From the NCBI GenBank assembly GCA_034433775.1, contig DAOUAI010000033.1:1-5885 (forward strand): a stretch of DNA of 5,885 nt, read 5' to 3'. The position numbers and the translations under genes are program-made. Positions 1 through 5,161 of this stretch are shown piece after piece. A model generated the notes under the pieces. The model was not told where the DNA came from and searched no databases. It saw only the letters and a list, made by a program, of their open reading frames with translations. Source of the DNA: CALJTV01 sp034433775 (GTDB lineage Bacteria; Chloroflexota; Dehalococcoidia; GIF9; UBA5629). Every line of letters begins with the position of its first letter. Position 1 is the first letter of the stretch.

Positions 1-1220
1 GCCAATTTTTCTCTCAATATCCACCCAGCACTAAGGGAGCCACGGACTAAAGTCACGGAGCCACGAGATGGTATTTGTGCTATCTCAGATACAACGCTGG
101 CTTCTATGCCCTCATCTTCAAGAAACTCCACCAGCCGTTCTACTTGCTGACTGACAACAACCACCCGAGCATTCTCCTTTAACCTCCTCAACTCATTAGC
201 CAAGAGTTGTAACTTGCCACCGTAGCTTGGTATTGACACCAAGGGCAAAGACTCAATCATCTCGGCGTCACTCTCGTGCACACTACCAATGCTTAGAAAC
301 AAACGGCGTCTAGCCATCTTAATCTTGGCATCCAGCTCCTCCCAGAGGACACCTGTCGATGATTCGGCTCCTTTCTCTATTTCCTTCAGACGCGCTTCAT
401 CAGCCAGGTCAACCAGCTTTTCGACTGTAGACCGGAGTTCATCGATTCCATCGATGATAAGCAACCCGCTTTCACATATGTAGTCGAGCAGATTCCCCGA
501 ACACGACCCTTCCTCCTTAGCTGGCACTATCCTTACCGAAGCCACCTGCTTCACCGAGCACTGCGTCTTCGGGTCAAATTGTCTTATGCTTTCTATTTGA
601 TTGCCACTTAATTCGATTCGCACTGGAAGTTCGGTGTCTGGCGAAAATATATCAACAATACCACCCCGCCGGGCTATCGAACCTGGAACCTCAACTAAGC
701 TCGCTACTTCGTAGCCCATGGAGCCCCATCTTTCGAGTAAATACCGCAGGTCAACAGTCATACCCACCTCTAACACACTACATGACGAGATAAAGTCATC
801 TCGGGGTATAGTTCGGCTTGCTAACGCCTGCGCGGAAGCCACCACCACAGGACAGGTAAACGCCCCTGCACGGCAAAAACAGAGTGCCGAGAGAGCACGC
901 AACCTCTCCACAGTTTTATAAGAATCACCAGCACGGCGCTCATCAGTTAGATTGTCCGGGTCAGGGAAAAAATGTAACCAGGCCGAATTTGGACACCAGA
1001 CCCTCAGTTCCTCGTACAACCTCCGCGCGTCTTGGGTGCTGGCAACAATGAGTAGCAGTGGCATATCCAGCATCAGGTAAAGAGCTGCGGCAAGATAAGC
1101 CTTAGCCCCATCGGGCACTGTTAACCAAAACTCCCCACCTTCTCCAAGGATTAACCTCTCCTTTAGCTGCTGATAGACGGGGACTTCTTCGAGTAAATTC
1201 AGTAGAAGAGATAGATTCAT
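1..1220 (-). CDS. mfd: Transcription-repair coupling factor Mfd, N-terminal part (cut by window edge)
   Basis: Mfd is a DNA translocase that removes RNA polymerase stalled at lesions and recruits UvrA, starting transcription-coupled repair. The 406 residues visible (full proteins are about 1,150) read without a break and cover the UvrB-like domain 1 and the start of domain 2. Diagnostic stretches are VVVASAQALASRT (126-137), a GYEVASLVEVPG segment (169-180), RRGGIVDIFSP (184-194) and RIELSGNQIESIRQFD (201-216). The Walker A site that UvrB has is degenerate here (TVPDGAKAY, 34-42), as is normal for the Mfd N-terminus and argues against UvrB. The two arginines equivalent to the UvrA-contacting Arg165 and Arg181 of E. 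coli Mfd appear to be R185 and R201. I chose the ATG at 1218-1220. In-frame GTG and TTG codons lie just upstream and no site has a clear SD sequence. The helicase and RNA-polymerase-binding domains lie outside the window. Confidence 0.9.
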   Translation of the reverse strand, partial: MNLSLLLNLLEEVPVYQQLKERLILGEGGEFWLTVPDGAKAYLAAALYLMLDMPLLLIVASTQDARRLYEELRVWCPNSAWLHFFPDPDNLTDERRAGDSYKTVERLRALSALCFCRAGAFTCPVVVASAQALASRTIPRDDFISSCSVLEVGMTVDLRYLLERWGSMGYEVASLVEVPGSIARRGGIVDIFSPDTELPVRIELSGNQIESIRQFDPKTQCSVKQVASVRIVPAKEEGSCSGNLLDYICESGLLIIDGIDELRSTVEKLVDLADEARLKEIEKGAESSTGVLWEELDAKIKMARRRLFLSIGSVHESDAEMIESLPLVSIPSYGGKLQLLANELRRLKENARVVVVSQQVERLVEFLEDEGIEASVVSEIAQIPSRGSVTLVRGSLSAGWILREKL

Positions 1221-1348
1221 CTCAACGAGCACCAGCCGGCGAGGCAATATCCAACACTAACACGCCTTATACGCATGTGCCACAAGAAACACACCAATAC
1301 TTTTCGCCAGCCTATTGGAAACAAAAAGTTACAACTTACAAAGGAATA

Positions 1349-1368
1349 GCGATTGACCGATCAAACGC
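1349..1368 (-). terminator. Possible weak terminator after the histidine kinase
   Basis: Just past the kinase stop codon there is an inverted repeat: GCG-A-TTGA, loop CCGA, TCAA-A-CGC on the plus strand. It makes a 7-bp stem with one internal mismatch. Read on the minus strand it is followed by a moderately T-rich stretch (TATTCCTTTG), and a second T-rich tract (TTTTTGTTT) follows about 20 bases later. The stem is AT-rich and the tail is imperfect, so some read-through into mfd is likely. The rest of the 154-base gap (1221-1374) shows nothing else that I can support. Confidence 0.3.
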
Positions 1369-1374
1369 CGATAC

Positions 1375-3354
1375 TCACAGAGGTGCCTTTACAGTAACCG
1401 TTGTCCCCCTCCCACTCTGAGACTCCACGCTTAAGCTCCCATTTAACAGCTGTACCCTCTCCTGCATTCCCGCCAGACCCATTCTGCCATCTTTGAGTAA
1501 CTCCCCCACCATATCCGGCACCTGAAAGCCTCTGCCATTATCCCTGATTGTTATTCTTGTCTCGCCCGTATCAAATTCCACAATGACCTCAGCACTGGTA
1601 GCCCCGGAATGCCTCCACACATTCCTCAACGCCTCTTGAACGATGCGGAAAAACATTAGCTCCACTTCGGAAGGAAACCTCCGTACAGCACCACTTACTT
1701 TAACATTTATGTTAATCCCTGAATGTTTTTCAATATCTGCAGCCAGCCCTTCAAGGGCAGGTATTAAACCAAGTGTGTCCAGTGCAGGAGGGCGAAGGTC
1801 CTGGCTCAGACGCCTCACATCCTGTATTATAGACTCAATCTGGTCCCTCAGGCTCTCCAGTAGGATCTTCTTATACTCAGAGATACCGCGGTCGCCAGAA
1901 ACAATCTCGTCTATTTGCCGAGTTAGAACCACCAGGGACTGAATGGTCTCATCGTGGAGTTCCCTGGCAATGCGCTTCCTTTCTTCCTCCTGTGCCTTGG
2001 TTATCTGACTCAAATAAAACCGCAGGCTTTCCTGCAACTTCTTCTCCTGCGTGACATCTCTAGCAATATGCTGGAAGCCAACAGGTTTGCCATCCTTAGT
2101 GATAAGATTCGTAGTCAACTTCAACACAGCTTCCGTACCTGCCTTTGTGAGCAGCTTCTGTTCATAAGGCTGAGGTACAGATTGCCCTTGAAGTAACTTG
2201 TTTCTAATCTCCCTAGCTAGATTTAGTCCCTCGTCTGAAAGGAAAGCTCTGACATTCATGCGCACCAACTCATCTACCCTATAGCCCGTGAGCCGGGCAG
2301 CCGCAGCATTACCAGAAACAAGGTTCCCTTCCATATCGTGAATCCAAATAGCATCATGGGCATTCTCAAAAATCTGACGGAATTTCTCCTCAGAAGCCCT
2401 CAACTGCTCTACCAACTTTCGCTGCTCATCGTAGAGGTTGGCATTTTCTACCGCCACACCGATCTGCCCACCTATAGCTACCAGCAATTCTACTTCTTCA
2501 GGAAGAAACTTCCGCTGACGGCGCATCGCCACCGATAGAGTGCCCATCACTTTACCTTTAGATTTCATAGGCACTATAACTTGGGAATGTATCCCCTCCT
2601 CTTTCACCACCGCCTTGGTTACCCGCGGGTCTCTCGCAGCATCCTTTATCAGCGCCGGTAACCCTGTAAGAGCAACCGTCCCGTTAAGACCCTCTCCAAT
2701 TCTCAACCCGTCCACACTCTTCACAAATGCGTCTGAAACTCCTCTGTGAGCACGAAGACGGAGTTCTCCATTCTCCCTATCCAACAGGAATATCAGCACT
2801 GCGTCAACGTCCATAACATCAAGGATACTACTAATACTACTCTCAAGAATTTGCTCTAACTCCAGTGATTGCGACACCGTGTTGGAAACATAATTTAGAG
2901 CAACCAACCGAAGCCGCTGCTGGTACTCTTTCCTGAACCATCGCACGCCGAGAGCCACCAGGCAACCTACAGCAGTTACCACACCTACTTCAAGCAGGGC
3001 ACCAGAAGGTGACACCGACTTAAGGACAGCATTTGGTAACATACAAATCAAAGCAGCTATGGCAACGACTAAACCTTCCCAGCCGCGGAACAAGAAGCTA
3101 GCCAGAATAGTAATTATCAGGTAAAGTATTCTTTCAAGTGTGCCCGAATCTAAACCGAGTTTTGCTAGAATATCAGCGAAAAAAGCAGGATACACCACAT
3201 CCCAGTAATGGACAACGGTTACCATGGTGAACATAACTGCCACTAGCCAGAAACTTGGATTGAAGATGACACCTCTCCACCAGCCTCGCTCAGGCACAAA
3301 TCGCTTCCACAACCAGTGCAATGATGAGAGCAGGCGCTCTTCAGGAGACATCAT
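1375..3354 (-). CDS. Membrane-anchored GAF-PAS sensor histidine kinase, NarX/DesK (HisKA_3) type
   Basis: A 659-residue sensor kinase that should autophosphorylate and pass phosphate to the regulator encoded just upstream. Order of parts: short N-terminal tail; four hydrophobic segments near 34-54, 73-89, 92-111 and 118-138; a linker helix; a GAF domain (about 160-305); a signalling helix (305-325); a PAS domain (about 320-436); HisKA_3 dimerisation domain with phosphoacceptor His467 in ARELHDETIQSL; and an HATPase_c domain (about 565-659). In the latter, Asn578 lies in the N box (EALRNVWRHS), DNGRGF is at 605-610 and GRMGLAGM at 623-630. HDETIQ fits the DxxxQ motif of this family, so phosphatase activity is likely too. 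There is no large extracytoplasmic domain, so sensing is probably cytoplasmic or in the membrane. The ligand cannot be told; no haem-binding CxxCH or cysteine cluster is seen in GAF or PAS. Its start overlaps the regulator's end by 14 bp, and a GGAAGG lies 14 nt upstream, suggesting translational coupling. Confidence 0.93.
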   Translation of the reverse strand: MMSPEERLLSSLHWLWKRFVPERGWWRGVIFNPSFWLVAVMFTMVTVVHYWDVVYPAFFADILAKLGLDSGTLERILYLIITILASFLFRGWEGLVVAIAALICMLPNAVLKSVSPSGALLEVGVVTAVGCLVALGVRWFRKEYQQRLRLVALNYVSNTVSQSLELEQILESSISSILDVMDVDAVLIFLLDRENGELRLRAHRGVSDAFVKSVDGLRIGEGLNGTVALTGLPALIKDAARDPRVTKAVVKEEGIHSQVIVPMKSKGKVMGTLSVAMRRQRKFLPEEVELLVAIGGQIGVAVENANLYDEQRKLVEQLRASEEKFRQIFENAHDAIWIHDMEGNLVSGNAAAARLTGYRVDELVRMNVRAFLSDEGLNLAREIRNKLLQGQSVPQPYEQKLLTKAGTEAVLKLTTNLITKDGKPVGFQHIARDVTQEKKLQESLRFYLSQITKAQEEERKRIARELHDETIQSLVVLTRQIDEIVSGDRGISEYKKILLESLRDQIESIIQDVRRLSQDLRPPALDTLGLIPALEGLAADIEKHSGININVKVSGAVRRFPSEVELMFFRIVQEALRNVWRHSGATSAEVIVEFDTGETRITIRDNGRGFQVPDMVGELLKDGRMGLAGMQERVQLLNGSLSVESQSGRGTTVTVKAPL

Positions 3355-4006
3355 TCAATGTAACCCAGCCTTCCTTCAAAGCATAGACTGCAGCTTCAGT
3401 CCGCGAGTTTACATGGAGCTTGTTAAAGATATTGGCTAAGTGTCCCTGTACCGTTCGTATACTCAAACAAAGCTCTTCAGCAATCTCCTTATTGCTTAGC
3501 CCCTTAGCCACCAGCCCTAGGACCTCCATCTCCCGATCGGTAAGCGGCTCTTCAGGCTTCTGCTTCCCTCGCACACCAAGAATGCCAACAAGCCGCTTGA
3601 GCACCTTTCTGGTAACCGAGGGGTGGAGTACAGAATCACCAGCGTAGACCGCACGCACCGCATCTACAATCTCGTTGCCTCGAACACTTTTCAATAAATA
3701 ACCAGCAGCCCCCGCCTCAAGCAAACTGAACACAAATTGGTCATCATCATAGGCAGTAAGAACCAAGACCGCCACCTCAGGGCACAAACTCTTTATCCGC
3801 CTTGTTGCCTCGATACCATCTAACTTAGGCATGGCGATGTCTACAATAGCAACGTCAGGCTTTAATTCGCACGCAAGCCTGGCTGCTTCCTCACCATCAC
3901 CTGCTTCAGCAACAACTTCCATATCCTGTTCCTGTTCCAGAATCCGCCGTGTGCCCTCCCGAACAAACGCATGATCATCGGCAATCAAGACTCTTATCTT
4001 TCCCAA
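3341..4006 (-). CDS. NarL/LuxR-family response regulator (TTG start)
   Basis: A 221-residue two-component response regulator and probable partner of the overlapping histidine kinase. The receiver domain (about 3-120) has the acidic pair Asp10-Asp11, phosphoacceptor Asp56 (VAIVDIAMP), Thr84 and Lys106. The C-terminal LuxR-type helix-turn-helix (about 153-215) runs from PLTDREMEVL through GLSNKEIAEEL to SIRTVQGHLANIFNKL, the expected spacing for DNA binding. Length is normal for the family. The initiation codon is TTG (CAA at 4004-4006 on the plus strand). It is strongly supported by a perfect AGGAGG 7 nt upstream and by the receiver fold beginning at once with KIRVLIADDH. Closest in type to NarL, DegU and LiaR regulators; the sequence does not say which regulon it serves. 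The last 14 bases overlap the kinase start, so the two are one transcription unit. Confidence 0.94.
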   Translation of the reverse strand: MGKIRVLIADDHAFVREGTRRILEQEQDMEVVAEAGDGEEAARLACELKPDVAIVDIAMPKLDGIEATRRIKSLCPEVAVLVLTAYDDDQFVFSLLEAGAAGYLLKSVRGNEIVDAVRAVYAGDSVLHPSVTRKVLKRLVGILGVRGKQKPEEPLTDREMEVLGLVAKGLSNKEIAEELCLSIRTVQGHLANIFNKLHVNSRTEAAVYALKEGWVTLNDVS

Positions 4007-4013
4007 ATACCTG

Positions 4014-4019
4014 CCTCCT
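4014..4019 (-). promoter_or_regulatory. Strong ribosome binding site fixing the TTG start of the response regulator
   Basis: CCTCCT on the plus strand reads AGGAGG on the minus strand, a full match to the anti-SD sequence. It is separated by 7 nt from the TTG codon at 4006. This spacing decides the start, since no ATG or GTG at the right place precedes the receiver fold. Confidence 0.8.
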
Positions 4020-4026
4020 GCGCCTT

Positions 4027-4035
4027 ATTATAGCA
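4027..4035 (-). promoter_or_regulatory. Extended -10 promoter for the regulator-kinase operon
   Basis: The minus strand reads TGC-TATAAT (plus-strand ATTATAGCA), a perfect -10 hexamer with the TGn extension that makes a -35 box less necessary. No good -35 hexamer lies 16-18 bp upstream. Transcription would begin near 4020, giving a leader of only about 14 nt that starts at or next to the SD sequence. Confidence 0.55.
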
Positions 4036-4199
4036 AATCCTTAACAAAACCACCGCTTGAACCACCACGACTTGCTTCATCTCGCTAGGCATAAACGCCT
4101 ATCATCAGCATGTTAACTCCAAGACTTCTGCACGGTAATAAAACAGGCAGCAAGACGCAAGTCAAGCCCAAAGGCTGTTTGTTACTCTTTAAGGCGTGG

Positions 4200-4274
4200 G
4201 GGTAAGAGTCCATTCCCGACCTGCCTGAAAACCGGCAAAACTTCACCCTTCCTGTAAATTCCCACCTCTTACCC
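4200..4274. repeat. Perfect 9-bp inverted repeat with 57-base spacer
   Basis: GGGTAAGAG at 4200-4208 is the exact reverse complement of CTCTTACCC at 4266-4274. Allowing one G-U pair at 4199/4275, the match extends to 11 bp (4198-4208 with 4266-4276). A third related copy, ACTCTT at 4184-4189, competes for the same partner. Three TAC-pyrimidine heptamers fall in these arms: TACTCTT (4183-4189, plus), TACCCCC (4198-4204, minus) and TACCCTC (4270-4276, plus). They are near matches to the NarL heptamer TACYYMT, so binding by the neighbouring regulator is an alternative reading. Confidence 0.5.
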
Positions 4275-4291
4275 TCCATAATAAATATAGT

Positions 4292-4296
4292 AGGAG
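4292..4296 (+). promoter_or_regulatory. Ribosome binding site of the 44-residue ORF
   Basis: AGGAG lies 8 nt before the ATG at 4305, an ideal distance. It is the main evidence that this short frame is translated. A CATAAT at 4277-4282 could be a -10 box giving a very short leader, but no -35 accompanies it. Confidence 0.65.
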
Positions 4297-4304
4297 ATTA
4301 CCGA

Positions 4305-4439
4305 ATGATAGGAGGAATTATCGCAACAATTGTCCTTGCCCTGGTCATAGGGGCTGTCATTTGGTTCCTGAACATCAGCGGCATCTACCAGGTGCTGCAG
4401 ACATCCAGGGAGCGTCAACGCAGGGGCAGCCGAAGTTAA
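4305..4439 (+). CDS. Small single-pass membrane protein, 44 residues, function unknown
   Basis: A short frame starting MIGGIIATIVLALVIGAVIW and ending in a TAA at 4437-4439. Residues 2-22 form one strongly hydrophobic, glycine-containing helix. A short linker (NISGIYQVLQ) and a basic tail with six arginines (SRERQRRGSRS) follow. By the positive-inside rule the tail should be cytoplasmic and the N-terminus outside. There is no cysteine or lipobox. AGGAG stands 8 nt ahead of the ATG. I do not recognise a family. It lies on the same strand as hdrC and hdrB, 149 bp upstream, but hdrC seems to have its own -10 box, so it need not share their function. Possible roles are a membrane anchor or small regulator of a complex; this is a guess from shape only. 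A chance frame remains possible, though hydrophobicity, RBS and charge pattern together argue for a real gene. Confidence 0.6.
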   Translation: MIGGIIATIVLALVIGAVIWFLNISGIYQVLQTSRERQRRGSRS

Positions 4440-4468
4440 GAGACAAGCGCACCCATAAAAATCCAAGC

Positions 4469-4512
4469 CACCTTCTCAATACTCACAAAGTATCCCTCGG
4501 CAGTAGAAGGTG
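4469..4512. repeat. Nested inverted repeat between the microprotein and hdrC
   Basis: An outer perfect 8-bp inverted repeat, CACCTTCT (4469-4476) with AGAAGGTG (4505-4512), encloses a second perfect hairpin, ATACT-CACAA-AGTAT (4479-4493). No T-tract follows on the plus strand, so it does not look like an intrinsic terminator there. On the minus strand a short ATTTTT follows six bases later, but no minus-strand gene is in position to use it. It ends 42 bp before the hdrC -10 box, a place where an activator or repressor site could lie. Confidence 0.45.
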
Positions 4513-4553
4513 TCAGAGGGGAAATGTGGGTGTTCTCGTGTGTGTAAATGACG

Positions 4554-4559
4554 TATAAT
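4554..4559 (+). promoter_or_regulatory. -10 box of a probable hdrC promoter
   Basis: TATAAT is a perfect sigma70-type -10 hexamer. The region 16-18 bp upstream (GTGTTCTC) is a poor -35 match, which is typical of a promoter needing an activator. The predicted start near 4566 would give a leader of about 23 nt to the ATG at 4589, with AGAGGA (4573-4578) inside it. Confidence 0.5.
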
Positions 4560-4588
4560 ATTCGTAACGACCAGAGGACATGAAAGAA

Positions 4589-5161
4589 ATGGTGACGACA
4601 AAAGTACATGGCGTAAATGACTTTATCCAAGAAATATCCGCCATGCCTGGCGGCGAGAGAATTAATCTGTGTATCCAGTGTGGGACTTGCTCAGCCTCCT
4701 GCCCCAATGCCAACAAAATGGACTACACGCCGCGTGAACTCATCGCCATGGCACGAGCCGGCATGCGGGATGAAGTGCTGTCAAGCAATACTATGTGGCT
4801 CTGCCTCTCCTGCTATATGTGCACAGTCCGCTGTCCCCGGGGCATTGTGCCCACCTACATTATGCACGCCCTGGAACACCTTTCCATGCGTCACTATCGC
4901 ACACCCCCCCGTGTGGGCACAGCCAAGCTCTACAGACTATTCAGCGACACAGTACACGCCTTCGGCATGATACCCCGCCTCGGCTGTATGATGGCATACT
5001 TCCTGCAAACGAACCCGCTAAAGGCTCTAAAAATGCTTGGCCCCGCTTTAGACCTGCTCAGACACGGGCGCATGCCCATCAGAGCACACAAACTGAAGCC
5101 TGAGCCAATGAAACAGCTGAAGGCGATCCTCGACAAAGCCGAAGCAATGGGAGGGCTGTGA
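4589..5161 (+). CDS. hdrC: Heterodisulfide reductase subunit C-like iron-sulfur protein
   Basis: A 190-residue HdrC-type protein, close to the usual family length. It should carry electrons between a flavoprotein or membrane partner and HdrB. Two [4Fe-4S] motifs of ferredoxin type are complete: CIQCGTCSASCP (Cys28, 31, 34, 38) and CLSCYMCTVRCP (Cys72, 75, 78, 82). The segments MDYTPRELI and SSNTMWLC between them are typical of HdrC. The C-terminal half (about 100-190) is helical and basic, with no membrane helix, so it is probably cytoplasmic. The frame can also start at ATG 4580, but AGAGGA (4573-4578) would then lie only one base away. With ATG 4589 the spacing is 10 nt, so I prefer the shorter form. 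The stop overlaps the hdrB start by one base (TGATG). In non-methanogens such pairs act with many partners, and the substrate is unlikely to be CoM-S-S-CoB unless methanogenic cofactors are present. Confidence 0.9.
   Translation: MVTTKVHGVNDFIQEISAMPGGERINLCIQCGTCSASCPNANKMDYTPRELIAMARAGMRDEVLSSNTMWLCLSCYMCTVRCPRGIVPTYIMHALEHLSMRHYRTPPRVGTAKLYRLFSDTVHAFGMIPRLGCMMAYFLQTNPLKALKMLGPALDLLRHGRMPIRAHKLKPEPMKQLKAILDKAEAMGGL

Larger units (their letters stand above)
4131..4296 (+). ncRNA. Candidate structured leader RNA with alternative pairings upstream of the microprotein
   Basis: This gene-free stretch contains several inverted repeats that would fold in RNA. GTAA-TA-AAACAG (4135-4146) pairs with CTGTTT-G-TTAC (4175-4185). 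Inside it, GAC-GCAA-GTC (4154-4163) is capped by a GNRA tetraloop, and AGCC-CAAA-GGCT lies at 4165-4176. CAGGCAG (4144-4150) can instead pair with CTGCCTG (4221-4227). ACTCTT (4184-4189) pairs with AAGAGT (4204-4209). The same strand, GGGTAAGAG (4200-4208), makes a better 9-bp match with CTCTTACCC (4266-4274), extendable to 11 bp through a G-U pair. CTCC (4274-4277) can also pair with GGAG of the microprotein's SD sequence (4293-4296). These pairings exclude one another in a way typical of attenuators or riboswitches. No known class is recognised, no promoter placing this stretch in a transcript is clear, and the repeats might instead be DNA operators. The remainder of the divergent region, 4036-4130, shows nothing I can name. 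Confidence 0.3.

Noticed and set aside
289..921. Plus-strand frames opposite mfd (and similar ones opposite the kinase and regulator)
   Set aside because: They are antisense to long, well-recognised genes, have no ribosome binding sites and show no protein-family features.
1266..1271. Minus-strand TATAAG as a -10 box for mfd
   Set aside because: It matches five of six bases, but the only -35-like sequence (TTGGTG) is 20 bp away and there is no TGn extension. Too weak to list as a feature.
4134..4170. c-di-GMP-I (GEMM) riboswitch, prompted by GACGCAAGTCAAGCC
   Set aside because: Only a few bases resemble the class. The tetraloop hairpin and receptor arrangement and the flanking conserved bases are missing.
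4131..4227. Cobalamin riboswitch, prompted by ACCTGCCT at 4219-4226 (like the end of the B12 box) pairing back to CAGGCAG
   Set aside because: The conserved inner core of the class is not recognisable and the element is too short for the usual layout. The resemblance is limited to the 3' end.
4085..4279. A 64-residue minus-strand frame in the divergent region
   Set aside because: Its ATG has no SD sequence, the product has no recognisable domain, and its bases are explained by the inverted repeats. I treat it as chance, though a search for repeated copies elsewhere would settle whether this is a conserved non-coding element.
4524..4547. Seven-codon frame MWVFSCV preceded by GAGGGG
   Set aside because: It lies upstream of the hdrC -10 box, so it would not be in that transcript, and the SD-to-ATG distance is only two bases.
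4617..5103. Alternative plus-strand frames inside hdrC
   Set aside because: They are out of frame with a gene whose two [4Fe-4S] motifs are complete, and their products have skewed, non-protein-like composition.
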